A stretch of DNA of 64,000 bases from Buxus sempervirens (taxonomy: Eukaryota > Streptophyta > Magnoliopsida > Buxales > Buxaceae), in assembly GCA_947561395.2 (NCBI GenBank), contig OX387185.1:40248602-40312601 (forward strand). The letters are read 5' to 3'. This document shows, piece by piece, positions 33,949 to 45,846 of the stretch; position 1 is the first letter of the stretch, and every line of letters begins with the position of its first letter. The notes under the pieces were generated by a model that saw only the letters and a program-made list of their open reading frames with translations, searched no databases and was not told the DNA's origin. Both the position numbers and the translations under genes were made by a program.

Positions 33949-34616
33949 CACTTCCTTAGGGGAAACTTCCCCTTGTACATGGTATAGATGTAGAAACTAG
34001 AAAGTAAGGAAATTTCCATGGAAATTTGTATGTTTGATTCATGAAAAAATATGAATGCATTGAAAAGTATTTTTCCAATGAATTACATTATTCTACTAAA
34101 AGGCTTACAAAGTTTTCCTCTAAAAGATATAAGAGGAGCGATTACAAGGAAAGAGTTTTTTTTTAAGAAAAAAAACTTTCCTTTCCAAGGAGTGGTTGCC
34201 TTTGCATAGAGTCATTGGGATGATAACAAGTTTCATCATCTCCTTTACTCTTCTTTACAACCTATTCATTTGTTACTTAAATGGGAAAGAGAATCTCTCC
34301 TCCAAATATATTTAATGGCTCAAATATGGAGAGAACCTATTTCTGACTAAAATAACTACAACTCAATAATGAGACTCAATGGTCCTTAATGTAGAAATTG
34401 GGTCTAGAAACAAATAACCCCTAATATAAGAGAATTCAAAATAAGAAACCTAAGAAAATAAACAAAAAAATAAATAAAACAGGGAAAATCATGCACCGTT
34501 TTTAATTAATTAATTCCTTATAAACATCATGAGACACACCCACAACTAGGGGTGCAAATTAATTCGGATTGGTCCGAATTGAAATCAATCCAAAACCAAA
34601 TCGGACCAAACTAAGG
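33949..34616. other. Intergenic
   Basis: No gene seen. A GGGGTGCAAATTAATTCGG-like end at about 34552 suggests an eroded element into which the MITE at 34626 inserted. Confidence 0.45.
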
Positions 34617-34625
34617 TTGTTCACT

Positions 34626-35149
34626 AGGGGTGCAACTCGGTTCGGTTCGGTCCAGGTTAATGTCAACCCAAAACCAAACCGAAAATATACATAGTTAAAC
34701 CGAACCAAACCGAACCAACAAAACCGAAAACCGAACCGAAAATATATAAAAAAACTGAAACCCAAACCGAACCGAATAGAACTACATGAAAATTATTCGG
34801 TTTGGTTCGGGTTAGACTAATATTCTTATCTTAAACAATGGTTTTTTTGTAATATCCTTTAAGTTTAAAGATAAACTTTTAAAGTTTATCATATATTATA
34901 TTATATATATATATATATATAACATATATTATATATATAGATATGAATTCGGTTCGGTTTAGGGAAATAATGTATTCGGTTTGGTTTCGGTTCGGTTCGG
35001 TTTAACCGAACATGAAACCCAAAACCGAACCGACCTAGTTCGGTTTTGGGATTTTTGGACCGAAACCGAACCGAAGCACTATAAAACCGAACTGAAGTCG
35101 GTTTGGGTTGGTTCGGGTTCGGTTTTAACCAGACCGAGTTACACCCCTA
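34626..35149. mobile_element. MULE-type MITE, relative of the Pack-MULE
   Basis: The element is flanked by the 9-bp duplication TTGTTCACT (34617-34625 and 35150-35158). Left end AGGGGTGCAACTCGGTTCGG, right end reverse-complemented TAGGGGTGTAACTCGGTCTG. The right terminus continues GGTTAAAACCGAACCCGAA, almost identical to the left end of the element at 1768. No coding capacity. An (AT)n tract lies at about 34891-34941. Confidence 0.85.
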
Positions 35150-35158
35150 TTGTTCACT

Positions 35159-35840
35159 ATCGACCTAAAATTTGAATTGAACCAAGTTAACAACCCATCA
35201 CTCCAACTAGAAAATTAAACTAAAAAAAATTTAAAATACAACTCAAATTACGAATTTCGATTCGGTTTTGATCAGCTTACGTGAGTTTTGCAACCTTTAC
35301 AATATACAAGACAAAGAGTAAATACAACCCTCTTCTTTAGATCATAACTTCTTATACTACTTGTCTATAGATAAATACATATATATCGTTAGGCCCGGTT
35401 TAGTTTAACCAAGACATCAAACCTGAAAACAAACCGAATTAGTTTGAGTTATAGATAATTTGAAGCCAAAACTAAACCATATCATTTGAAACCCAAACCA
35501 AACTGAAATAAAGTTGTTCAGGTTAGCCGGGTTTAACTTTTAAGAGACCCCAAGTTGCTCCCTTACTCATCCTTATCATAAATAAATAAATAAATATAAA
35601 TAGGGCCTTGTTTGGTATTCATTCTGGATTATGAGTTTGTAAAAGTTGAAGAATGGTCATTTGATGTTTGGTGAAGGAAGCTTGATCCTTGTAGAGGTTA
35701 TAAAATATTACAAGTTTGCCATTGTTTTAACTTCAAATAAATTTCTCATATAAAAGAGTCTTTAAAACAAATTTCAAGTGTATTATTCAGAATTTACAGA
35801 TATTACAAGTACGCTATCGTACTTTTGTAAAATTATTTCT
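35159..35840. other. Intergenic
   Basis: No gene seen. AAACCGAATT- and AACCCAAACC-type runs suggest further eroded copies of the MULE-like MITEs. Confidence 0.45.
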
Positions 35841-35901
35841 GATAATTCAGAAACAGGTTATTAAGGTGATAATCACCCCAATGACCTGTTTCTGAATTAT
35901 C
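35841..35901. repeat. Perfect 18-bp inverted repeat
   Basis: GATAATTCAGAAACAGGT (35841-35858) is exactly complementary to 35884-35901 around a 25-base centre that itself has a GGTGAT/ATCACC core. It directly abuts the next inverted-repeat element. Confidence 0.85.
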
Positions 35902-36298
35902 AAATGAAGTTTAAAAAATACACTGCAATCCGTAATTGGGTTGGTTCGAGTTGAACCCGATTATTGGTGGGTTGGGAAAACCCAAAACCGAATCCAACTC
36001 GCCAATAATTGAGTTCAACCTGCCAACCCGATTAATAATTTTTTTTAATTATAAAAAAATACACCAATAGAAAAGAATGTGAATTAGTACTATAATTTAG
36101 AGTTAAATGGGTCATTATTGGGTTAGATTCAGGTTGATTAGAATACAAACGAGATACTAAATCTCCAACCCGAAACTGACCCAACAATTACATGGGTCAA
36201 CCCAAAACCATTTTATTCAGGTTGGATTCATGCGGGGCGGGTCAATTTTTGCCAGATCTATGATTTTAGATTGCAGTGTATTTTTTAAACTTCATTTG
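35901..36298. mobile_element. MITE with perfect 30-bp terminal inverted repeats
   Basis: Positions 35901-35930 (CAAATGAAGTTTAAAAAATA followed by CACTGCAATC) are exactly complementary to 36269-36298. The interior holds GGGTTGGNT/ACCCAACC-type runs and no coding region. Target duplication not resolved. It lies about 500 bp upstream of the TMK1-like start codon. Confidence 0.75.
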
Positions 36299-36814
36299 GA
36301 GAAAATTGATTCCCCCGAAAGAACCAAATACCCATTTAACCCATCAAATTTATTTGAACCTTCGGAACTCATTCCCAAAATGAACTCCAATGTCCAAACG
36401 ACGCGTTAGTAAGAAACAGTAAACAATCCACAGGACGTAGCATTTAATATACGAAGTAATGCTTGAGTTGGCGACAGTACAAGAATTCTCCGCTTACGCC
36501 TGTTCTTGCCTTTTTCCCAAAAGAAAATTAAACATAAAATCAGTGGACCCCACCCCCATGTGCCAGCGATTCCTCCTTTCTAACTGATGAATACCACGCC
36601 ACTTCTTTTTTTTTCTTTACCTCTCTCGTCTCTTCCTCCATCTTCGCCGTTCTCTCTGCGGTTTTTTTTCTTCTCTCTCCACTCTCTCTCTCGAGTTCTA
36701 AAGACATTGAGCGAACAATGCTCACATAAAACCCTAGGAAGAAACAGAAGAAATCTCACCAAAAAAAAAAACCCGTTTCGATTTTCTCCTTTCCTTGCTG
36801 CAAAATTTCTCAAA
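36299..36814 (+). promoter_or_regulatory. Upstream region and probable 5' UTR of the TMK1-like gene
   Basis: The last ~220 bases before the start codon are strongly CT-rich on the plus strand (for example 36600-36700), common in plant 5' leaders. No clear TATA box was identified. An upstream in-frame ATG lies at 36587 with no stop before 36815. Confidence 0.5.
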
Positions 36815-39800
36815 ATGAGGAAAACCCGTCTTCGTCCTTGGATTTTCCCTCTTTTCCTTGTGGGATTTCTGCAAATCCTTCTCTCTGTGGAGTCTCAAGG
36901 TGATGGTTCGGTAATGCTGGAGTTAAGGAACAATCTAAACCCGCCAAAGCAACTGGGATGGACAGGTGACGATTATTGTAAATGGAAATCGGTTCGTTGC
37001 TCCCCGGATACGAAAAGGGTTATTAGCATACAGGTCGGACACCAGAACCTTAAAGGTACTTTGCCAAAAAGTCTGGGAAGCCTCACAGAGTTGCAGCGAT
37101 TAGAGTTGCAGGGTAACCAAATCTCTGGTCCTCTTCCGAGCTTAAGCGGGTTAAGCGCTTTACAGTTTTTGCTTCTTAGTGGCAACCAGTTCAGTTCTAT
37201 TCCACCTGATTTCTTTACTGGAATGTCCTCGCTTCAAACCGCTGATATAGACAACAATCCCTTCTCGGCTTGGGAGATCCCGCAATCTCTCGTGAACGCT
37301 TCAAATCTTCAGGAATTTTCTGCGAATTCGGCGAACATAACCGGAAGGATTCCTGATTTCTTTGGGGGAGATGCTTTTCCGAGTCTCATAAACTTGCATT
37401 TGGCTTTTAACAACCTGGAAGGTGGGTTACCGGCAAGTTTCAGTGGCTCTCTAATGCAGTCTCTGTGGTTGAATGGGCAGAAGAGTCAAAATATGCTTAA
37501 TGGAACGGTTGCGGTGTTGCAGAACATGACATCTTTGAAGGAGATTTGGTTGCATTCAAATGGGTTTTCTGGGCCTTTGCCAGATCTTTCAGGGCTGAAG
37601 AATGTGGAGAATGTGTCTCTCAGGGACAACTCTTTTACAGGCCCAGTTCCAGAGTCCTTGGTAAGCCTTCCCTCTTTAAAGATTGTTAATTTGACGAATA
37701 ATTTGCTTCAAGGCCCGGTTCCAGTGTTCAAAATTTCAGTTGCAGTCGATGTATCTCAGGGTAAGAATAGCTTCTGTTTGCCGAGTCCGGGTAGCTGTGA
37801 TCCCCGTGTGATGACATTGCTTTCAATTGTAAAAGATGTGGGTTACCCAATTAAATTTGCAGAGAATTGGAAGGGGAATGATCCTTGCTCGTCATGGTTG
37901 GGGATCACTTGTGAAGGTATAAACATTACTGTTGTGAATTTTCAGAAAATGGGACTTGTGGGCACGATCTCACCTGAGTTTTCTGAACTAAAGTCACTGC
38001 AAAAACTTGTTCTTGCTAACAATAATCTTACTGGTTCTATCCCCACTGTGCTTACGACTCTGCCTGCGCTTAGAGAACTAGATGTGTCAAATAATCGGCT
38101 ATCAGGGAAAGTCCCGTCTTTAAGGAATAATGTGATTGTAAATACTAATGGGAACCCGGATATTGGGAAAGAAGTTGTACCTTCACCTCCAGGAACTCCT
38201 GGTGGAGGTTCGCATGGTGGACCTCCGGGTCCCTCTGATGGGGGAAGAGATACTGATAGCTCTGGAAATGGTGGCAAGAAGTCTTCCGTTGGAGTTGTTT
38301 TGGGTGCTGTAGTTGGTGGGACATTTGTGATTTCTTTAGCAGGGGTGATAGGTTTTTGTGTATACAAGAGAAAGCAGAAGAGGTTCCGTAGAGTACAGAG
38401 CCCGAATGCAATGGTGATCCATCCTCGCCATTCTGGGTCTGATCCTGATCTGGTGAAGATCACAGTTTCAGGCCCAAGCATTAATGGGACAACGAGTGAA
38501 ACTTACAGTCATGCTAGCAGTGGCCCAAGTGACATCCAAATGGTTGATAGTGGAAATATGGTTATATCCATTCAAGTTCTAAGGAGTGTCACGAACAATT
38601 TTAGTGAAGAAAATATATTGGGAAGAGGAGGTTTTGGGACAGTATACAAGGGGGAATTGCATGATGGAACAAAGATTGCAGTGAAAAGGATGGAGTCGGG
38701 CGTGATAAGTGGAAAGGGTTTGACAGAGTTTCAGTCTGAGATAGCTGTCTTGACTAAGGTCCGGCATCGGCATTTGGTTGCTCTTCTTGGTTACTGTCTC
38801 GATGGGAATGAGAGGCTCCTCGTGTATGAATACATGCCGCAGGGAACTCTTAGTAGGCATCTGTTCAACTGGAGTGAAGAAGGGTTAAAACCTCCGGAAT
38901 GGACAAGACGATTGACCATTGCCTTGGATGTGGCAAGGGGTGTTGAGTATCTTCATGGTTTAGCTCACCAAAGCTTTATCCACAGGGATCTCAAGCCCTC
39001 AAACATTCTTCTTGGAGATGATATGAGGGCCAAGGTTGCAGATTTTGGGCTTGTTCGTCTTGCACCAGAAGGCAAAGGATCAGTGGAAACAAGACTAGCT
39101 GGAACTTTCGGGTATCTTGCTCCAGAATATGCAGGTAATTCATTCAACATTCATATTTACAGTATTGGTAAAAAATAGAACCAGATTGCTATACCTTTTT
39201 TTTATGGGAGTCATAGTTTGTCATTGATGAAGAAACAAAAAAAGACAAGTCTGAGTTATATTTCAATGTTTGGTCTTAGAACAAGCAGGAAAACTTCAAA
39301 CCAGCACCAAAAAGGACTGTTTTGTGGTAGATTGTGCACTCACACATCCATGGTTCTGGAACAGAGATGAGCTATGTCTATTTTCCATTCCAAAGGGTGG
39401 CTTTGGATAGAATTTTGCTTTTTGATAATCTCCACTGAAATTCTCAAATCCTATTTTTATTTAATATCAAGATCGACCAAGACAATCACAAACAAACTGT
39501 TTACTGAATTGTTTTTGAGATGCAACATGTGTTCACTGTATGCCTAGACTACACCAAATGGGGACCCAATACCAATCTGTCTTGTAAATTCTGCTCACGG
39601 GCTGTTTTTTTGTTTTTTTTTCTGGGAATTTTATCTTTGCCATGCTGTACTGCAATATTCTCATCATGAATGTGACTCTTGAACCAGCTCCTATCAGGAT
39701 GACTAGCTGGAGGGATCTGTAATGTACATCTCTATGATATATAGGTACAAATATGAGGGTCATGTATGACATGGATTCACAGTGTCAGACATGGCAATTC

Positions 39801-40910
39801 CTAAAGAGTATAGATACATAGGACTAGCCTCTCTGTGTGTGTGTGTGCATTATTTATAAGGACCCACCCAAGAGTGTTGTTTTGAAATGTTTCACAAAGC
39901 ATCATCCATACTGTAGACAGAATACAAATGTGTTTGACATCATGTCAATGTTATAGTGTTCATGTACTAGCAATGTGTTATATATACATACTTCTGCACA
40001 TTTCAGAAGCAAACAAATGTAGATATATTTTCCAGTCTCAGTACTTGTTTATACAGGGCAACAGCAATTTTATGTTAATGAGTGCACAACATGTGAGCTC
40101 TGAGTATGATGTGGTCCTGCATATAATAGTTGCAGACTGGGCATCTATCTTCAATTTCCCAATGGCATTATATCTGTTGCTTATGTTTTTACTTTACAAG
40201 CTTATTCTGTCTTGCTTTCCATGAATAGAACCCAAGTTTGGAAGCTGTCTTTAGAAGTTTGAACTTTGATTTGATGTGATTCTCTATTGTTAGTTTCTGC
40301 TGAGCTCATTGTCAAAAGATTAATCCCTAATCTTGAGAGTTAACACAAAGCAATATTTCTTGATTTTGTGTGTAAAACAGTGACGGGACGAGTTACAACT
40401 AAAGTTGACGTCTTCAGTTTTGGGGTGATTCTGATGGAGCTGATCACCGGGAGAAAGGCGCTTGATGAGACCCTGCCAGAGGAGAGTGTGCACCTTGTTA
40501 CATGGTTTCGAAGAATGCACATCAACAAGGACACCTTCCGCAAGGCCATCGACCCCACGATCGACCTCTCTGAGGAGACCCTTGCAAGTGTCAACACAGT
40601 GGCTGAGCTGGCAGGCCACTGCTGTGCAAGAGAGCCTCACCAGAGGCCTGACATGGGTCACGCAGTCAATGTGCTATCGTCTCTGGTCGAGCTCTGGAAA
40701 CCAGTGAACCCAGATTCTGAAGACATGTATGGCATAGATTTGGATATGACCCTGCCACAGGCACTTAAGAAGTGGCAGGCATTCGAGGGCATTAGCCACC
40801 TCGACGACTCTTCATCTTCATACCTTGCCAGTGCAGACAACACCCAAACCAGCATCCCAACTCGACCTACCGGATTTGCAGATTCATTCACATCAGCAGA
40901 TGGGAGGTGA
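36815..40910 (+). CDS. TMK1: TMK1-like leucine-rich-repeat receptor kinase
   Basis: CDS is join(36815-39134, 40381-40910), about 949 residues; Arabidopsis TMK1 is 942. TMKs are plasma-membrane receptor kinases in auxin signalling, acting on proton pumps, ROP GTPases and growth. Signal peptide about 1-27 ([20 protein letters not shown]). LRR cap with Cys pair ([11 protein letters not shown], about 52-62), a first LRR block, the family's non-LRR island ([18 protein letters not shown] to [12 protein letters not shown], about 327-366), a short second LRR block and a Gly/Pro-rich linker. Transmembrane segment about 490-515 ([20 protein letters not shown]). Kinase: [11 protein letters not shown] (about 603), catalytic Lys in IAVKRM (about 623), HRDLKPSN (about 722), DFG (about 742), [11 protein letters not shown] at the exon junction. 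The single intron falls right after APEYA, as in TMKs, with GT-AG ends. All key residues are present, so it looks functional. The start at 36815 was chosen because it places the signal peptide at the N-terminus. Confidence 0.93.
39135..40380 (+). other. Intron of the TMK1-like gene
   Basis: A 1246-bp intron with donor GCAG|GTAATT and acceptor AAAACAG|TGACGG. It interrupts a codon after PEYA; reading resumes [19 protein letters not shown] (GT)n run lies near 39835. No nested gene seen. Confidence 0.9.
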
Positions 40911-42039
40911 GGTGAGGTCAGGGAAGAGGGGAAGGTTAGAGGAAAGTGCAGGTTGATGGTAGTTTTCATCATGGTTTGTTCATGCTTGTTATTACTTTGA
41001 TATTTCTTGTCAGGCTTGTACTCTTAGATGTTCTTATTTCTTTTTTCCCCCCTTTAAAATCCCCTTGATGGGCTGTTTTCTTTTGGAGTTTGGAGTCTTA
41101 GTACAGTCTTTCTTCACTTTATTTGTTTATGTATTTTTGTTTTGAGAAGTTCTGGATATGCAAATGGAAAGGAGTCTTGAACAAAATGGTAGTAGATTTT
41201 TTAGCAATCCTTTTATTGAGTGATGTGGCAAGTCATGATTGGGTGCCCATGATGCTTCACTGCTGGATTTATCTTTCTAGAAAATTCTCCAACTCAGAGA
41301 CGGGGTCCATAGAAATGAGCTGAGCCATGGGATGATATGCTCCCAGTGATTGGTGCACCATTGTGTTTTACTAAATGGGACACAAACATAGCTTTCTATG
41401 AAAAAAAAAACCGAAACGAAAGTGGGGAATGTGTGTTTTGTTGATAAGTGGGCCATGGTGTTGTTGAGTTGTGGTTGTGTCTCCCACTTGCATGGATGGG
41501 GCTTTTATATCCACGAGAGCTCGGAGTTATCTCTTCCAAGTTTCAGCGTGGACTGTACTCATTTTCGTCTTTGCTTTGTTCTTTGCTTTTGTTTGGATGA
41601 ACACTTGATTTGTTCCCAGTTTCATGTTCGGTGGGGGAAGGAAACGTTTCTTTAGAGCTTGTGTTAATGGCATGTGAGTATGACAAGTGCGGTCCCACCG
41701 TTAAGAACATTCATGTGAACAGGGGCTGTCAATGAGTTGGATATGAATCAGTTTGGCATAGAATCTGTTTAAATTTTTCCTATCAAACTGGGTTTTCAGC
41801 TGGTTAAACTTATCCTTTCTCTCTCTCTCACACTCAAAATTTTATTTTTGGAAGTTTTCAAAGTTATGTAAGGCGATTCTGTTGACTTAGGATCAATCTT
41901 ATGTTCTTGATAAGTAATACACGATCCTTTTGATCTTGTAGTCGAATTTATGATTCAAAATCCTTTTTTTTTTAAAATGGATTTGTTTTTAGTTTAAAAA
42001 CTTAGAGACACATGCAATGAAAAAGAAAATTCTTGTAAA
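40911..42039. other. 3' flank of the TMK1-like gene and intergenic
   Basis: The 3' UTR probably occupies the first few hundred bases; no canonical AATAAA is conspicuous near the stop. No other gene seen. Confidence 0.5.
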
Positions 42040-42221
42040 TGGAATTGGATCATGTATGGTTGGACTTGTAAAATAATCCAACTGTAGCCAATGCCATGCA
42101 ACCACATGGGCTTGAATGGCAAACATAGCCCTGACACACTGATAACGTTAGGGCTATGCTTGCTATGCAGGCCATGTAACTACTCATTTTACAAGTCCAA
42201 CTGTAGATGATCCAAATCCCA
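42040..42221. mobile_element. Fold-back element (small MITE)
   Basis: About 34 bases at 42041-42074 (GGAATTGGATCATGTATGGT and on) are nearly complementary to 42186-42220. An inner pair, CATAGCCCT/AGGGCTATG, extends the fold. No target duplication or coding region identified. Confidence 0.65.
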
Positions 42222-42485
42222 TATAAATCCCCAGTTATGGTTAAATTTCAATAGAAAACTCAAAAACAAATTCCAAAACACTTATATTATCATCTGTTTT
42301 CAAGGAGAGGTCAATTTAAATCAAGTTAGCCATATATTACCTACCATCATACCCAAAGAGCTCACCTTTGTCTACAATCAATACTCTACCAACCTACAAT
42401 ATGCATCGTCTATCAAAATGCCCATCACTCATCCTACATATAAAGTTTAGTAGCTTGTTGAAACCTTTTAGAAATCCTTTCACCC

Positions 42486-42734
42486 CTTAAACTAAACACT
42501 AAGGGTTGAAATCGTTTGTCACATTTGCCTGCATCATCCATTGCTTTGGCCATGACATGTTGCCATGTGGAGCATCTCATAGCCACTATTTTTTCTTTTA
42601 GGCCTCACTTCTAACATTTAGAACAATGAAAGAACATTGGCCGTGAAATACTCCACATGACAGTATCTCACGGCCAAAGCAAGGGATGATGCAGGCAAAC
42701 CTGACATATGATTTCATCCCTAAACTAAAAGCGG
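42486..42734. mobile_element. Long fold-back element
   Basis: Arms of roughly 100 bases fold on each other: TTTGCCTGCATCATCC and CTTTGGCC(A/G)TGA on the left pair with GGATGATGCAGGCAAA and TCACGGCCAAAG on the right, with several mismatches. A fragment (GATGATGCAGGCAAACCTAA) recurs at 43092, so the family is repetitive. A hairpin transcript is possible. Confidence 0.7.
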
Positions 42735-43559
42735 CAATGGAGCATTTTTGGGCAGATTGTAAATGGGTTGGGTCAATGAGTGGAACATTTGCTAACAAGA
42801 TGAAAACTAGCCAACCAACTCAATAATATGGGTTCAACCAGCAACCCATATATTTTTTAAAATTTATTTGTAGTTAATTAATTAATTTTTATTTCTATTT
42901 TAGTTTTGATTATACTTATAAAAACTCCATTTAACATATTAAAATTTTAATAAATAATTTAAAAGTAATTAAATACGTCTATATAGAATTATAATAGTTA
43001 GTCTCACATGCATTATATTAAAAATATAACTTGTAATGTATATATAATAAAACTACATACTCATATCACCTATAATGCAATTGTTAAAGGGATGATGCAG
43101 GCAAACCTAACAGATGATACACATGTCAATATTATTAAATCTCAAAATTAATATAATCATATTACACATAAAAATAATGCAATTGTTAAAGTCCAAAATA
43201 TTAAACTAATATCTTAATATTAATTAGTTAAGTCTACTTAGAACACAATAAAATAGAATACAAATGGGAATAAGAGATAAATGTAAGGGAAAAATAAACT
43301 TAAAATTTAAACCGGTACCCAATGAATTGACAGGTTGGGTTCGTGTTGACCCTTTTACGGGTGGGTTGAGAAAACCTAAATCCAAAATCAACCCAATTAA
43401 TAAATGAATCCACCCAGAACCTGTTTAATTGGGTTTAGTTCGGGGCAGGTCGATGGATGAGTTCATAAATGGCTGGCTCTACCTTAAACAACATTTTTAG
43501 GCTCTATTATTCACCTTCTCGTTTGTAATAACAAGGACAGTTATATTCAATTCATTTTT
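42735..43559. other. AT-rich intergenic
   Basis: No gene seen. GGGTTGGGT-like runs near 42768 and 43340 look like remains of terminal repeats of an eroded MITE. Confidence 0.5.
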
Positions 43560-44760
43560 ATCTTTTTTTTTATTTAAAAAAAAAAAAAAGACAAAGGGGT
43601 TTCATTGAGACTTAAATTGGGGGTATTTAAAGAACAAGCATAGGAACAACCCAGATAGTCATCCTTCAAAAATTCATCAAAAACAGAAGGTAATTGATAC
43701 AACCAAAAATGGTATTAGACCTGAAGCTTTTACGTAGTTCACCCCAAACAAGGCTGCGTCCACGGTCGCCGGTTGTTTTACTATATTTTTCTGAATGAAA
43801 GAAGCTTACTGGAATGAGGAGGAGGAGGAGGAGGGATATATCCAATAGCTTGGGCCATCTTAACTCATTCCAACAGTGCATAAGCTTCAGCAACTACTGC
43901 ATTAGTGTATTCAGCAACTACTGCATTAGTGTATCCAATATGGTGGGAAATTGCTCCAAGTGGGTATCTGCTTCTATTTCTGATAATGACACCAATAGCT
44001 ACATCTCCTGGGCATCCAATTGCTGCACCATCAAACATTAAAAGCTTCACCCAGTTTTTAGGTGGTCTATCCTATCTGATAAAGATGTCTTTTGCTTTCC
44101 TGATCAGTTCCTTGTGCTTCGCTCTACAGATATTCTCAGTGTCCTCCTGCAAGAGATTGAAAATGGACATAGTTAATGGAATATTGGAAGGTTTTTCATT
44201 TTCAAATCTTGCCCAAGCTGCTACTGTTTTGTGAATCTTCTTCTCCTTGTCAATGTCCATGTTCATTAGGTGTTGGAAGACCCATTCCCCCTACTACCGT
44301 CTTGAGGTTGGCTTCCAAACTAGATAGCTAACTCTAGTGAAACCACATTCATAAAACATTATGCAGGTTAGATTCCTGCTCCTCACAAAAATTACAGATT
44401 TCCAAGGGCACTCCATTAATCCTTCTCCTGAGCATTTCATTAATTAGTTGTGATGCCATCTTGCAGACACTTCCAAAGGAAAAACGTGGGTTTTTTTAGC
44501 ACAGGGAGGTGCCAGATGTTCAGCCATTTAGACTCATCAACATTAGTTCCCATGTTAGTCAAAAGTCTGTTAGCTGAAGAAAGAAACAGTGAATTTAATT
44601 TACCAGACGATGTTGCTCTCCAAATTAGTCCATCTGTTAAGGCTGAGTTGTTCAAATTCGAAACCTCAAAAAGTTCCCACAACTCAATTGAAGTTCTGTA
44701 AATTTTAGCATTTTAATAGCCACCCGGCCAAAACTATTACCTTGAAACAGGTATTGATGC
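43560..44760 (-). mobile_element. LINE (L1-type) 3' fragment
   Basis: On the minus strand a reverse-transcriptase-associated zinc-binding segment (WRATSSGKLN, WLNIWHLPVLKKPTFFLWKC, 44440-44682) is followed by an RNase H-like segment (KLLMFDGAAIGCPGDVAIGV, IIRNRS, VVAEAYALLE, 43865-44050). A T-rich run at 43560-43572 may be the A tail of the element. The 5' part with endonuclease and reverse transcriptase is missing. A 24-bp duplication (43890-43938, plus-strand CAGCAACTACTGCATTAGTG) lies inside the RNase H segment. Frames are interrupted; it is a relic. Confidence 0.75.
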
Positions 44761-45838
44761 CCTTAAGTCAATCCAAACTTCTTTAAATGTAAGCGAGACT
44801 GAAATGAATGATTGGTTTAGAACACAAAACCCACAATACAGACCCAAAATTCCTTGACACTGATAAGTTTTGGGTTTAATGTCATTATGTGATTTAGTAA
44901 AGATGCTTACGTTCACAGATGATGATCAATGAACAATACGACCCAAAAAAATTCCCTAATTCGAGCTCATAAAAACCCAAGTACATGCAATATACACAAC
45001 ACTAACTCCACCCAACCAAGAATTCAAATTCAAGCTTCCCTCATTACCTTTCTATCTTCACCCGACTCTTATCCTATCATACTAACACAAAACCATATAA
45101 TAACCAACTCTAAGCCTTTCGTGTTGGAACAGAAGAGCTTTTGAAATTCATCATCACCTTTGGATCTGATACCTGACCTTTTGGACGCTCACAGCTATGC
45201 TCCAACTAATATCTCCATAGAATATAATATAGGCAATCCCACATGTGGAACCCATCAACATATATGAGCCATAATAATAGCTGTAAACAATAGTTGTACA
45301 CGGGTTGGATTCGGATCGGATCTATCAAAATTCAAATTTAAATTCGGTTAAGTAATAGAATATCTGAATCCGATTAAATATCTAGTGGATGTTTTATATA
45401 GTTGCCGAATTTGAATTCAAGTATGTTTATGAAATCCATATTTGAATCCGATTAATATTTTAACCCGATAGTAAGTCTGAAATTAGATTAAATAGGTTCA
45501 TTTGCACCATAAGTCTACTAAATAGTACATTATTTCTAAAATTATTATGCCTCTACAAAATTTAATTTAACTATATTAAATCTAATTTAATGATTCTAGC
45601 CGAAAAGGATTTCTAATGCATATAAAAAACCATATGAAAAAAACCTAAAAGGTCTTAAAAATGTTAAATAATTACAAAATAAACGGTCAAAACTTTATCA
45701 AGTCGAATATTGGTGGATCCATATCCGCGACCGAATATAATCTAAGATCGAAATTCGAACCAACAAATCTAATTGGAGATCCATATTCTGAATTCAGGTC
45801 GGATTATGTTTTTTAAGATTATATCATACCCATTGATA
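44761..45838. other. Intergenic
   Basis: No gene seen. GGATTCGGATCGGATC-like sequence near 45308 and its partial complement near 45770 may mark another eroded inverted-repeat element. Confidence 0.45.
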
Positions 45839-45846
45839 GTCCCAAG

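Noticed and set aside
36540-36813. Minus-strand reading frames over the TMK1 5' region
   Set aside because: They are the complement of a CT-rich 5' leader and have no family features.
37942-38481. Minus-strand reading frames inside the TMK1 exon
   Set aside because: Antisense shadows of a strongly conserved coding sequence.
39928-40224. 98-residue reading frame as a gene
   Set aside because: It lies inside the TMK1-like intron with no family similarity.
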